64,000 nt of DNA. Source: Methyloterricola oryzae (GTDB lineage: Bacteria > Pseudomonadota > Gammaproteobacteria > Methylococcales > Methylococcaceae). This document shows positions 1 through 8,774 of this stretch, one piece after another (position 1 is the first letter of the stretch; every line of letters starts with the position of its first letter). Location of the stretch: the NCBI RefSeq assembly GCF_000934725.1, contig NZ_JYNS01000001.1, positions 124,001 through 188,000 on the forward strand, in the 5' to 3' direction. The notes beneath the pieces are model-generated. The model saw only the letters and a program-made list of their open reading frames with translations, ran no database searches and had not been told where the DNA came from. Position numbers and translations under genes: made by a program.

Positions 1-584
1 GCCCGGCGGCCCTGGCGGAGCTGATGGGCATCCTGCTTAGTGGGGGCCTGCGTTACCCCATGAACCGCTTCGACACGGTGCACTTCGCCGCCGCCACCCC
101 CTACGAGATGGAGATGGCCCTGCCCCAAGCGGAACCGAAGCGGGTGATGTTGCCGGAAGTGGCCGCGGCGGCCCGCAAGGCACTGACCGGGGTGGTGGAA
201 AACGGCACCGCCGTGCGCGTGCGCGGCGCCTACAAACTGGGCGGACAGGCGCTGATCATCGCCGGCAAGACCGGCACCGGCGACCACCGCCGCCGCATCA
301 ATGGACCCGGTGGCCGCTTGCTGGCGGAGGAAGTGGTCAGCCGCACCGCCACATTCACCTTCATGCTCGGCGACCGCCACTTCGGCGCACTCACCGCCTA
401 CGTCAAGGGACCGGCGGCCAGCCGTTTCCACTTCACCAGCGCGCTGCCGGTGCAGGTGTTGAAATCGCTATCGCCGACCCTGATTCCCATGCTTGCGCGC
501 TCGGAAACCCCGGCGGCGCCCACCCGGGAGAATGCCCTGGCGGCCGTCAGCGAGGCTGGCCCGGCGAAAGCGGCGGCGCGCTGA
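1..584 (+). CDS. Penicillin-binding protein, C-terminal transpeptidase part (5' end outside window)
   Basis: The open frame runs in from the left edge (codons begin at base 3) and stops at 584, so only about 193 residues are seen. The KTGTG box followed by DHRR, near base 270, is the third active-site motif of the penicillin-binding transpeptidase fold. The preceding segment (a VENGTAV-type stretch and a helix before KTG) is also typical. The protein would cross-link peptidoglycan in the periplasm. The tail after the KTG box is alanine-rich. The catalytic SxxK and SxN motifs and any glycosyltransferase domain lie upstream of the window, so class A is probable but unproven. The convergent aldehyde dehydrogenase gene ends 26 bases away. 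Confidence 0.85.
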   Translation, partial: PAALAELMGILLSGGLRYPMNRFDTVHFAAATPYEMEMALPQAEPKRVMLPEVAAAARKALTGVVENGTAVRVRGAYKLGGQALIIAGKTGTGDHRRRINGPGGRLLAEEVVSRTATFTFMLGDRHFGALTAYVKGPAASRFHFTSALPVQVLKSLSPTLIPMLARSETPAAPTRENALAAVSEAGPAKAAAR

Positions 585-610
585 AGGGCGCCGCCCGCGC
601 GGAGCGAAGC

Positions 611-2116
611 CTAGGCGTCCAGGTTGACGGTGACCGCCTTCACCTCGGTGTAGTTGTTGAGCACATCGTGCCCCATCTCCCGACCCCACCCGGACTGCTT
701 GTAGCCACCGAAGGGCAGCGCGGCGTCGAACACGTGGTAGCAGTTGATCCACACCGAACCCGCCCGTAGCCGCGCCGCCGTGCGGTGGGCCTTGCCGATG
801 TCGCGGGTCCATACCCCGGCCGCCAGGCCGTAGATGGTGTCGTTGGCCACCGGCAGCACCTCTTCCGGCTCGCGGAAGGGCATCGCGGTCACCACCGGCC
901 CGAAGATTTCCTCGCGCACCACCTTCATGTCCGGCTGCACATCCACCAGAACCGTGGGTTCCACAAAATAGCCGCGCTCGCCGCAGCGCTTGCCGCCCAC
1001 CAGGGCGCGGGCGCCCGCGGCCAAACCCGACTCCAGGTAGCCGGAGACAGTGTTCTGCTGCTCCTGCGACACCATCGGGCCCATCTGCGTCTGCGGGTCC
1101 AGGCCGGGTCCTAGGCGAATCCTTCCGGCCACCTCGGCCACGCCTTCCACCACCCGGTCAAAGACCTTCTCCTGGATGTAGAGCCTTGAGCCTGCGTTGC
1201 AGCACTGGCCATGGTTGAAGAAGATGGCGTGGGCCGCGCCGGGGATGGCCAGATCCAGATCGGCATCCGCATACACCACATTGGGCGACTTGCCGCCCAG
1301 TTCCAGGGTGAGCTTCTTCAAGTTGCCCGCCGCAGCCTTGACGATGAGCTTGCCCACTTCCGTCGAACCGGTGAAGGCCACCTTATCCACGTCCGGGTGC
1401 GCCGCGATGGCCGCCCCGGGCACCGGGCCGCCGGTGACGATGTTCACCACGCCGGGGGGAATACCCGCTTCCAGTATGAGTTCACCCAGGCGCAGGGCCG
1501 ACATGGGCGTTTGCTCGGCGGGCTTGAGCACCACCGTGCAACCAGTAGCCAGCGCGGGCCCCAGTTTCCAGGCCGCCATCAGCAGCGGGAAGTTCCACGG
1601 GATGATCTGCCCAACCACGCCCACCGGCTCGCGTAGCGTGTACGAGAGAAACCGGGAGCCGGGCATATACGGCACGCTGATGGGCACTGTCGTGCCCTCC
1701 AGCTTGGTGGGCCAGCCCGCCATGTAGCGGAACATCTCGATGGAGAGCGCGACGTCGGAGGCCAGGGCGACACGCTTGGGCTTGCCGTTGTCCAGGCTCT
1801 CGATCTCGGCAAACTCTTCCGCGTGCGCCTCCAGCAAATCCGCCAGCTTCCAGATCAGCCGGCTGCGTTCGGACGGCTTGAGATCGCGCCAGGGGCCTGA
1901 CTCGAACGCCGCCCGCGCCGCGCGCACGGCGCGGTTGACGTCCTCCTCTCCGCCATCGGCCGCCTGGCTGACGGTCTCGCCGGTTGCCGGATCGATGACT
2001 GCAAAGCTGGCCCCCGACGCCGCGTCGACCCAATCCTGGCCGATCAGCAAGCGGTGTCTGCGGTTGAAAAATGCCTGTACCGGGGCGCTGGCCCCTTTGC
2101 CTGTCAAACTGCTCAT
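611..2116 (-). CDS. NAD(P)-dependent aldehyde dehydrogenase
   Basis: A full-length (501 aa) member of the aldehyde dehydrogenase superfamily, which oxidises an aldehyde to the carboxylic acid in the cytoplasm. The Rossmann and catalytic landmarks are all present: PWNFP near residue 173, FTGSTEVGK at about 248, the general-base glutamate in LELGGKSPN (E272) and the nucleophilic cysteine in GQCCNAGSR (C306). Overall it resembles the betaine-aldehyde, phenylacetaldehyde and retinal-type class, but the substrate cannot be told from sequence. It stands alone on the minus strand, with the CoA-binding protein gene upstream in the same direction at a gap of about 115 bases. Confidence 0.9.
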   Translation of the reverse strand: MSSLTGKGASAPVQAFFNRRHRLLIGQDWVDAASGASFAVIDPATGETVSQAADGGEEDVNRAVRAARAAFESGPWRDLKPSERSRLIWKLADLLEAHAEEFAEIESLDNGKPKRVALASDVALSIEMFRYMAGWPTKLEGTTVPISVPYMPGSRFLSYTLREPVGVVGQIIPWNFPLLMAAWKLGPALATGCTVVLKPAEQTPMSALRLGELILEAGIPPGVVNIVTGGPVPGAAIAAHPDVDKVAFTGSTEVGKLIVKAAAGNLKKLTLELGGKSPNVVYADADLDLAIPGAAHAIFFNHGQCCNAGSRLYIQEKVFDRVVEGVAEVAGRIRLGPGLDPQTQMGPMVSQEQQNTVSGYLESGLAAGARALVGGKRCGERGYFVEPTVLVDVQPDMKVVREEIFGPVVTAMPFREPEEVLPVANDTIYGLAAGVWTRDIGKAHRTAARLRAGSVWINCYHVFDAALPFGGYKQSGWGREMGHDVLNNYTEVKAVTVNLDA

Positions 2117-2231
2117 GCCTCCTCCTTCTCTCTTCTTGTGGTGTTAAGCGCTTCGGCTCCTTATCGGCAGCGCGTAGGCTCTTCAGCGCGTACTGCTTTG
2201 ACGCGCCCGGACGCCAGCCGTTCCCCGGTCG

Positions 2232-2690
2232 TCAGGCGCGCACCGGCAGAGCGTGGGCATAGCGCCGGTATTCGACCATCAGACAGCGGTCCTGAACCAC
2301 CAGGATGCCTTCGGCCGCAAGGCGTTCCGCCACCGCATCATGGCGGATGCCGGACTGGAACCAAACCGCGCGCGGGCGTATGGCAAGGAGTTCTTCCAGG
2401 TGGGCCGGCAGGTCCACCGGGCGGCGAAACACATCCACCAGGTCCAGGGTTCCCGGCACCTCCGCCAGGCTGTGGTAAACCGGTTGCCCCAGGATATGAG
2501 TCACTGCCGGTTCGTGCAGGGCCACGGGGACGATCTCCAGACCCATGTGCGCCAAGGCGGCGGGGACGTAGAAGGCGGGCCTGTCCCGGTAGGCCTCGGA
2601 GCGAATGCCCAACACCGCCACGCGCCGGACCTGCGACAAGAGTCCCGCGATCTGGACGTCGGTGGTCAAGACTCGTGGATTCTCCGCCAT
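2232..2690 (-). CDS. CoA-binding domain protein (YccU-like)
   Basis: A 152-residue single-domain protein. It shows the small CoA-binding Rossmann fold related to the N-terminal part of succinyl-CoA synthetase alpha: VAVLGIRSEAYRDRP near the start, the FRRPVD segment in the middle, and VWFQSGIRHDAVAERLAAEGI with VVQDRCLMVEYRR near the end. These proteins are cytoplasmic and their physiological role is poorly defined. The start at 2690 is chosen because a GGAAGG ribosome site lies six bases upstream; an in-frame extension to 2711 lacks one. It may be co-transcribed with the aldehyde dehydrogenase downstream. Confidence 0.85.
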   Translation of the reverse strand: MAENPRVLTTDVQIAGLLSQVRRVAVLGIRSEAYRDRPAFYVPAALAHMGLEIVPVALHEPAVTHILGQPVYHSLAEVPGTLDLVDVFRRPVDLPAHLEELLAIRPRAVWFQSGIRHDAVAERLAAEGILVVQDRCLMVEYRRYAHALPVRA

Positions 2691-3077
2691 GTCATGCCTT
2701 CCTCTCCGCACAGCGGAATCTAGATAAACGGCGCCAAAAGCGCACTTCGCGAATAAGCGTAGGCAGAAGATGCCAGCAACCCGTGAAGCCGCGGCAACCA
2801 GAAATTTCTTTATAATCTGCGGGCCATCGACGATAAAATGCCGCTATGACGCACCCATGAAGCGACCAGGGCACGACCTAGAAAGCCACTTCGCGCCTGC
2901 CGCGGGCTGCCGCCGTATCCTCAGCCAGATGCAGTCGCAGCTTGCCGCGCCCGCCCCGTGCAAGGCCACTTTCGAGATACGGCACTATAAGCTGCGCCTC
3001 ATCAATAAACCATCCGCGCATTCTGGGAACCCAGGTTGGGACATCGACCCACTCACGCACAATTAGGAGTCACCCCG
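2691..3077. other. Intergenic region between divergent genes
   Basis: This 387-base stretch separates the divergent CoA-binding protein and SGNH-like protein genes. A perfect TATAAT on the plus strand at 2811-2816 could be a -10 box, but no good -35 lies 16 to 18 bases before it. A 69-codon open frame (2857-3066, plus) ends 11 bases before the next start. It has no clear ribosome site or recognisable motif, so I do not call it a gene. Confidence 0.4.
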
Positions 3078-3914
3078 ATGAGAATTCTGCCCTACATCGC
3101 CTGCCTCGGGCTCATGCTCTGGCTGCCAGCCAAGGCCCCGCTCGCCGGCATGCTCACCAAGGAATTGGTCGGAATGCCCAGCGTGCCGGCGGTAATCGTC
3201 ACCGGCGCCTCCATCGGATCGGGCCAGTGGCCGGTGTTGCGGCGCCGCATCGGGCTCCTGACGCCACACAGCGAGACCTCGTCCATACCGGGCTATTTTG
3301 GCCTTGGCAGCGTGCTCGTGGAAAGAGCTCAGGGTGCGCTGCAGGTATTCACCCTGGCTCGGGCCGCAACCACCTCCTACGATCTGCCCAACGGGCGCTA
3401 CGATGCCGTGGGCGACGGCAGCGTGCCGTTCTGGCCAAGCCTGAAAAACCAGTTCGATCAGGGTTTCCGATACAGCCAAGTGCCTACCGGCGCCGGTCTG
3501 GCCTCGACCGCGACGCATCTGATCATCACCCTGCCGGACGATTGCTATTTCGCCGTAGATTTCGCCGTGCCCGGCTGTGTCACCCGCATGATCGCCAACA
3601 CCGAAAGGGCTGTGCAAGCGGCGCGCGCGAAAGGCCTCAGCGTCATCGTGGAACTCCAGAACAACCTCGATGACCTTAATATCGAGGGCGTCCCCGGTCT
3701 CATCACGACGGAGCAGTATCTGGCGCTTTCCGCCGCCTGGGATAATGCCTTCAAGAACCGGGAGCAGGATAAGATCTTCACCATCAACCTCTACCAAGCG
3801 GCGCATGTCGACCCTGCCGTTGATCTGCTGGATGGCGTAAACCATTTGACCCATGCAGCCATGGTGCGCGCCGCCGACCAGATGCTGCAACTGATATACG
3901 CCACCGCGCCTTGA
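3078..3914 (+). CDS. Secreted protein resembling SGNH/GDSL hydrolases
   Basis: A 278-residue protein with an N-terminal signal-like segment (a positively charged start, then LPYIACLGLMLWLPAKAPLAG). The first motif after it, VTGASIGSGQWP, resembles block I of SGNH hydrolases (GxS). DGVNHLTHAAMVRAAD near the C-terminus resembles block V (DxxH). A central region carries VIVELQNN. If this reading is right it is an extracytoplasmic esterase or acyl-hydrolase, but the match is by motif only and no substrate can be inferred. The start at 3078 has an AGGAG box seven bases upstream. Its stop codon overlaps the proposed TTG start of the P450 gene, so the two are probably translated together. Confidence 0.6.
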   Translation: MRILPYIACLGLMLWLPAKAPLAGMLTKELVGMPSVPAVIVTGASIGSGQWPVLRRRIGLLTPHSETSSIPGYFGLGSVLVERAQGALQVFTLARAATTSYDLPNGRYDAVGDGSVPFWPSLKNQFDQGFRYSQVPTGAGLASTATHLIITLPDDCYFAVDFAVPGCVTRMIANTERAVQAARAKGLSVIVELQNNLDDLNIEGVPGLITTEQYLALSAAWDNAFKNREQDKIFTINLYQAAHVDPAVDLLDGVNHLTHAAMVRAADQMLQLIYATAP

Positions 3915-5302
3915 GGCCCGGCGTGAGCGCGCCCCTGCCCTCCCGAGCGCCCACGCTGGCTCCCGGGCCGCCAGGTGATTTTCTGCTCGGCAACCTCGGG
4001 ACTTTCAAACGCCACCCGCTGCAGCAGATGGGCGAATGGTTCGACACTTACGGCGACCTGGTGCGCTTTAGGCTCGGAACCCATGTGCTGCACATGCTCA
4101 GCCACCCGCGGTTGGCGCAGCAGGCCCTGATCGATCAGCCGGAGCTCTTCGTAAAGACCTACCGGCCGGAGCAGCCGCGGGGCATCGCCCTGGTGCTGGG
4201 CCAAGGCCTGGTAACCAGCAGCGGAGCCCTGTGGAAGCGGCAACGCCGTCTCATCCAACCCCTGTTCCATCGCAGTTCCGTGGGCGCCATGGAAGACGAA
4301 ATCATCGGCGCGGGTGAGCGGCTGCTGGAACGTTGGAACCGGCTCGGCGACGGCTCGGTGGTGGATGTGGGCGAGGAGATGATGCGGCTGACCTTGGAGA
4401 TCATCACCCGCACCATGTTCGGCACCAGCGTGTTGGACCAAGTCCACGTGCTCGGACCTGCCCTGAAGACCGCATTGGAATACGCCGCGCAGAGCATGCA
4501 GAACCCCTTCCTGCGGCCAGTCTGGGTGCCGACGCCAGGCAATCTGCGCTTTAGGCGCGCCAAGGGCATTCTGCACCGGCTGATCGGTGGGCTGATCGCG
4601 CAGCGGCGTCAAGGGGGGATGCGCCGCGGCGACCTGCTGGACCTGCTGTTGGAAGCGCGCGACCCGGAAAGCGGCCAGGGCATGGACGACGCCTTGATCC
4701 GCGACGAGGCGCTGACCGTGTTTGCCGCGGGCCACGAAACCACGGCGGTGGCGCTGACCTGGACCTGGTACCTGCTGGGACGGCACCCCGAGGCGAAAGA
4801 CCGGCTCCAGCGGGAACTGAGCGACGTTCTGGGCGGGCGCAATCCCCGCGTGGATGACCTGCCCCGACTGCCCTTCACCCGCGCGGTCTTCGAGGAGGCG
4901 CTGCGGCTCTATCCGCCCGCCGTCGGCATCATGCGCCGGGTGACGCAGGATACGCACATGGAAGGCTGCCTGCTGCCTCGCGGCTCGACGGTCTTCGTGA
5001 ACATCCGCAATATCCACCGCCACCCGGAATACTGGAGCGATCCGCACCGGTTCCAACCCGAACGCTTCCTGGACGAAGCCGGCAAGCCCGCGCACCGCCT
5101 GGCTTTCATGCCTTTCGGCGCAGGGCCCCGGGTCTGCGTGGGGAATCACCTCGCGCTCACCGAAGCCTGCCTGATGCTGGCCCTCATCGCCCAGTTCTAT
5201 GATTTGGAGCCGGTGTCACCAGAACCGGTCGAGCCGGCACTGGCGGTGACACAGAAACCCGACCCGGGCCTATTCATGCGCCTGCGCCGCCGCGCAGCCT
5301 GA
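3911..5302 (+). CDS. Cytochrome P450 monooxygenase
   Basis: This 463-residue heme-thiolate monooxygenase has all the family hallmarks. It has the proline-rich N-terminal lead (APGPPGDFLLGN), the I-helix oxygen-activation motif AGHETTA, the K-helix ExxR in EEALRLYPP, the PERF segment, and the heme-binding loop FGAGPRVCVGNH with the axial cysteine. It resembles the eukaryote-like bacterial P450s (fatty-acid or terpenoid hydroxylase types) more than CYP51. The substrate is unknown, and no ferredoxin or reductase gene lies nearby. The start is TTG at 3911, overlapping the upstream stop, or GTG at 3923; both are in frame. Translational coupling with the secreted SGNH-like gene suggests a shared pathway. 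Confidence 0.92.
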   Translation: MRPGVSAPLPSRAPTLAPGPPGDFLLGNLGTFKRHPLQQMGEWFDTYGDLVRFRLGTHVLHMLSHPRLAQQALIDQPELFVKTYRPEQPRGIALVLGQGLVTSSGALWKRQRRLIQPLFHRSSVGAMEDEIIGAGERLLERWNRLGDGSVVDVGEEMMRLTLEIITRTMFGTSVLDQVHVLGPALKTALEYAAQSMQNPFLRPVWVPTPGNLRFRRAKGILHRLIGGLIAQRRQGGMRRGDLLDLLLEARDPESGQGMDDALIRDEALTVFAAGHETTAVALTWTWYLLGRHPEAKDRLQRELSDVLGGRNPRVDDLPRLPFTRAVFEEALRLYPPAVGIMRRVTQDTHMEGCLLPRGSTVFVNIRNIHRHPEYWSDPHRFQPERFLDEAGKPAHRLAFMPFGAGPRVCVGNHLALTEACLMLALIAQFYDLEPVSPEPVEPALAVTQKPDPGLFMRLRRRAA

Positions 5303-5409
5303 AGCGATCGCCGCCCTGCTCGGCACCCGCAGTTGGCGTGCCGTCTCGTCGAGAACGGATTTTGACCCGCTCGTTCCAATGGCTTGGCTGCTTGAACGAA
5401 GCCGCGGCC

Positions 5410-5625
5410 TCAATAATGGGGCGGTCTTTCCTCTGCAGCGGGATCGGCACCTTCCGCCAGCGCCGACAGGCGCTGCACCCGATCCAGCAAGACCCTGACC
5501 GTGGCCTCCAGTCGGTCGATCTGCAGTTGCTGACGGCTGACGACATCGTTCAGCGTCACCACCAGATCGTCCTGATAAGCCAGCCGGCTTTCCAACTCCA
5601 CCAGTCTTTGCGTCAGTATGTCCAT
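5410..5625 (-). CDS. slyX: SlyX family protein
   Basis: A small 71-residue coiled-coil protein (MDILTQRLVELESRLAYQDD onward) ending in the PPHY tail typical of SlyX. Function is unclear: the name comes from an E. coli gene next to the prolyl isomerase slyD. The ATG at 5625 fits the family length; an in-frame extension to 5655 would add ten residues that the family does not have. It lies downstream of hflC in the same direction (gap 42 bases) and may be read from that operon. Confidence 0.85.
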   Translation of the reverse strand: MDILTQRLVELESRLAYQDDLVVTLNDVVSRQQLQIDRLEATVRVLLDRVQRLSALAEGADPAAEERPPHY

Positions 5626-5667
5626 GGATACCTGCCCGATGTGCCCGTGGTTCAAAATCCCGGCGAC

Positions 5668-6639
5668 TCAGTGGCCGCCCTTGTCCTCCGCGCGCTTGAG
5701 CAGCGCGTAGAGATCGCTGCGGGTGGACAGCACCAGGGTGGCATCGCCATCCACCACCCGGCGGTAGGTGTCCATGCTCTTGAGGAAGCGGTAGAACTCG
5801 GCCGCCTCCGGCTTTTGCGTGTAAGCCTTGGCATAGATCTCCGTGGCCTTGGCGTCGGCCTCGCCGCGGATCTCCTGCACCCGCTTGTAGGCGGTGGAGG
5901 CGATCTCGTTGATGTCGCGCTCCTTGTTGCCGTTGATGCGGGCGGCCTCGCCCTCGCCTTCCGAGCGGAAACGCTGGGCGATCTGCAGGCGCTCGCTGAT
6001 CATGCGCTGATAGATGCGCTCCAGCACCTCCGGGTTGTAATTGATGCGCTTGAAGCGCACGTCCAGCAACTCGATGCCAAACTCCGCCAGCTTGGGCGCG
6101 GCCGCGGCGAAGATGCCCTTCTCGATGGCCACCCGCCCACTGTGGATGGGGCGCAGCTGACCCAGATTGCCCAGGCTGGAAGCGGCGTCCATCAGGCTCT
6201 GATCCTGCAGCGGCTGCCGGTCCTTGTCGGTGCGCACCACCTCGATCAGCTCATGACGGGCAATGGCGGTGCGCGTTTCGCTTCCGAGTATGTCCTCCAG
6301 GCGCGACTGCGCGCTGCGCTCGTCGCGCAGCCGCAAGTAATAGCGCATGGGATCGGTGATGCGCCAGCGCGCAAAAGTGTCCACCTGCACGTAGGTCTTG
6401 TCCTTGGTGGACATCTCCACCATGGGGCCGTCCCAGGCCAGATAGCGCTTGTCGAAACGGTTCACCTGCTGGATCAGGGGCAGCTTGAAATGCAGGCCCG
6501 GCTCAGTGATGGGGTCGCCTACCGGTCGGCCGAACTGGGTGACGATCACCTGTTCGGTCTGGTCCACGGTAAAGGCGGCACTCAGCGCCACCAGGCCAAT
6601 GAATGCGATGGCAAGGGCCAGCTTGGGCGAGAGGTTCAT
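5668..6639 (-). CDS. hflC: Membrane protease regulator HflC
   Basis: A 323-residue SPFH/Band-7 protein: one N-terminal membrane segment (LALAIAFIGLVALSAAFTV), the VDQTEQVIVTQFGRPVG start of the SPFH domain, and a long helical C-terminus rich in Ala/Glu (FRSEGEGEAARINGNKERD). With HflK it forms the periplasm-facing HflKC complex, which surrounds and modulates the FtsH protease. Its start codon overlaps the end of hflK by four bases (ATGA), the usual arrangement. The usual hflX-hfq neighbours are absent. Confidence 0.95.
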   Translation of the reverse strand: MNLSPKLALAIAFIGLVALSAAFTVDQTEQVIVTQFGRPVGDPITEPGLHFKLPLIQQVNRFDKRYLAWDGPMVEMSTKDKTYVQVDTFARWRITDPMRYYLRLRDERSAQSRLEDILGSETRTAIARHELIEVVRTDKDRQPLQDQSLMDAASSLGNLGQLRPIHSGRVAIEKGIFAAAAPKLAEFGIELLDVRFKRINYNPEVLERIYQRMISERLQIAQRFRSEGEGEAARINGNKERDINEIASTAYKRVQEIRGEADAKATEIYAKAYTQKPEAAEFYRFLKSMDTYRRVVDGDATLVLSTRSDLYALLKRAEDKGGH

Positions 6640-7610
6640 TTCGATGCCTCCGGCGGCGTCGGGAAGGGCAGCATGGGCAGGATCTGCTGCACCGTGTCAT
6701 CGACGATGATCTGTTGGCGCGCCTGGGGCAACACCTCGCCCAGGGTCTCCAGGTAGATGCGTGTGCGGGTCACCTCGGGCGCCTTGACGTACTGCTCCAG
6801 GACCGCGCCGAAAGCCGCCACATCGCCCTCGGCCTCGTTGATGCGCTTGAAGCGATAGCCTTCCGCCGCACGCACCTGCTGGTCCGCCTCGCCCCGGGCG
6901 CGCGGCACCGCCTTGTTGTACTCACCATTGGCCAGGTTGATGACATTCTCCCGGTCCTGCTGCGCCCGGTTGACCTCGTTGAACGAAGGCTGCACCGGCT
7001 CCGGCGGATTGACATTCTTGAGCTGCACCTGATTGATGGACACGCCGAGTTGATAGAGCCCGGCCAGGTCCTTGATGCGCAACAGTGCCGCCTCCTCGAT
7101 TTCCTGACGCCCGATGGTGATGATCTCGTCCACCGTGCGGTCGCCCACAACCTCGCGCATCACCGCTTCCGAGATATCGCGCAGGGTCAGGCCGGGCTGG
7201 CGCACATCGAACAGGTATTTTTCGGGCTCGGTGATGCGGTACTGCACGATCCACTCCACCAGGGCGGAATTCAGGTCGCCCGTCACCATGGAGCGTTCCT
7301 TGTCCGGGTCAACACCGACCTGGTCCGGATTGGTGTATTCCGACGTGGCGAAACCGAACTCCAGCTTCTGCTGGCGCTGCGTCGGCACCACCGTCACCTG
7401 ATCCACGCCGAATGGAATCTTGAAGTGCAGGCCCGGCGGCACCTTGGCGATGAACTTGCCGAAGCGCAGCACCACGCCCTCTGACTCGGCGGGAATGGTG
7501 TAATAACTGGTCCAGAGAAACACGAGCACCAGCAGGACGGACAGAACCGTGCGCAGCGGCACCCGGGTCGAGACGGCAGGCAAATCCCAGCGAGGCTTAT
7601 CGCCATTCAT
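6636..7610 (-). CDS. hflK: Membrane protease regulator HflK
   Basis: The 324-residue partner of HflC. After a short cytoplasmic start comes one membrane helix (TVLSVLLVLVFLWTSYYTI), then an SPFH domain beginning PAESEGVVLRFGKFIAKVPPGLH. It ends with a long helical segment (RARGEADQQVRAAEGYRFKR), as in HflK. The start at 7610 is preferred because AGGAGA sits seven bases upstream; an extension to 7628 would place the start inside that ribosome site. The N-terminus lacks the long Gly-rich stretch seen in E. coli HflK, so this is a shorter version. Confidence 0.95.
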   Translation of the reverse strand: MNGDKPRWDLPAVSTRVPLRTVLSVLLVLVFLWTSYYTIPAESEGVVLRFGKFIAKVPPGLHFKIPFGVDQVTVVPTQRQQKLEFGFATSEYTNPDQVGVDPDKERSMVTGDLNSALVEWIVQYRITEPEKYLFDVRQPGLTLRDISEAVMREVVGDRTVDEIITIGRQEIEEAALLRIKDLAGLYQLGVSINQVQLKNVNPPEPVQPSFNEVNRAQQDRENVINLANGEYNKAVPRARGEADQQVRAAEGYRFKRINEAEGDVAAFGAVLEQYVKAPEVTRTRIYLETLGEVLPQARQQIIVDDTVQQILPMLPFPTPPEASK

Positions 7611-7663
7611 GACAGAGTCTCCTTCCATTGGCCTGTCCGAAACATTCGGGCACGGCCTTTACA

Positions 7664-8701
7664 TCACCGGCAGCCGCCCCGAGAGGCGAGCACTGCGGGG
7701 CAAGCGCGCTGAATGAAGCCATCCCGCTGAACGATATAGGGTTTGATGTCGTTCTGAAAGCTGATGACGCCCGGCTTCTCGGGTTGGTCCCAGACGATGT
7801 AATTCAATGCCAGGCCTGACGGCGGATCACTGGTGCCGAAATCGAAGATCGCCCGCACGTCGCTGCCGTTGAGCACGGTTTTTTGTACGCGTGGATCCTG
7901 CACCGACATTTCCAGGGGTATCTTGTGGGCGTATTGCTGCCAGGGCGCGGGATACGCCCAGGTCTTCAACTTGGGATCCAGGTCCGGGGCGCCGACGCCG
8001 ATGCCGAGACTACATGCGTGAGCGAAAAGCTCCGGTATGCCGGGCCCCCAGTTCAGCCATTTGAACACCACCGTATGCGGAAAGGCCTGAGCCAATGCGC
8101 TCATGCCGCGCTTGGACTGATCGATATAGGCGCGATCGCTGTAGCCGTCCAAGTTAGTGCCCTTTTTCTCCATGCTGTCTTCCTCCATCATGACCGCCTC
8201 AAAGTTCGGGTGGCTGTCATAGCGTTGACCCAAGGCCTGGTACAGAGCGATCAAACGGTCCTGCACCGCCGGATTGTGCCGTAGCACCGTGCACTTTTTA
8301 CCGACGCGGGACTGCCCGCCGCCAAAAGCCGGCGTCCGCAAGTAGGCCGGTGCGCAGTCCTGATCCTTGAAGCTCCGATCCGCAACCTGAATGATGAGTT
8401 GCAGGCCGGCTGATTGAACGGCCTCCAGTTCACGGTCTATCGCGCTGAAATCGTACTGGTCCTTGTCCTTCTCCAGATCCCACCAGCCATGAATGACACT
8501 GATGCCTTTGAAGGCAGGGCTGGATTGAGCCTGCCGTATCTGGACTGAAATGTACTTGCCCCAGTAGGCATTGAGGTAATGCCCAGGGTGCCACTTGTAA
8601 CCTGGCGAATGGATCACCGCATCGGGCTTCGAACCGGGCTCGGAACAGCCGCTCGCGGCGAGCAGGCACAGGAACACCCCGGCTAAACGGAACTTGGACA
8701 T
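7664..8701 (-). CDS. Lipoprotein with glycoside-hydrolase-like features
   Basis: A 345-residue protein with a clear lipoprotein signal peptide (LAGVFLCLLAASGC; the lipobox cysteine is near residue 19). The segment HGWWDLEKDKDQYDFSAID followed by ELEAVQSAGLQLIIQVADRSF resembles the start of clan-A (beta/alpha)8 glycosidases, where a Trp-x-x-Glu-Pro/Lys-Tyr-Asp-Phe pattern precedes a helix and a beta strand. MMEEDSM in the middle could hold an acidic catalytic residue. The family is not recognised with certainty and the substrate is unknown. The start at 8701 gives the signal peptide directly; an extension to 8761 would bury it. Confidence 0.6.
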   Translation of the reverse strand: MSKFRLAGVFLCLLAASGCSEPGSKPDAVIHSPGYKWHPGHYLNAYWGKYISVQIRQAQSSPAFKGISVIHGWWDLEKDKDQYDFSAIDRELEAVQSAGLQLIIQVADRSFKDQDCAPAYLRTPAFGGGQSRVGKKCTVLRHNPAVQDRLIALYQALGQRYDSHPNFEAVMMEEDSMEKKGTNLDGYSDRAYIDQSKRGMSALAQAFPHTVVFKWLNWGPGIPELFAHACSLGIGVGAPDLDPKLKTWAYPAPWQQYAHKIPLEMSVQDPRVQKTVLNGSDVRAIFDFGTSDPPSGLALNYIVWDQPEKPGVISFQNDIKPYIVQRDGFIQRACPAVLASRGGCR

Positions 8702-8774
8702 CGCGATCTTTCCCCCGTAGATAAAATTGCCGTGGCCCGCGCCACGATGAACTCCTGGCAAGAACAGACTGCCC

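Noticed and set aside
2161-2187. TTATCGGC resembling a minus-strand FliA -10 box
   Set aside because: The sequence at the matching -35 position bears no resemblance to TAAAGTTT or TCAAG.
2857-3066. Small plus-strand open frame before the SGNH-like gene
   Set aside because: No ribosome site, no recognisable motif and no conservation evidence; probably chance in GC-rich DNA.
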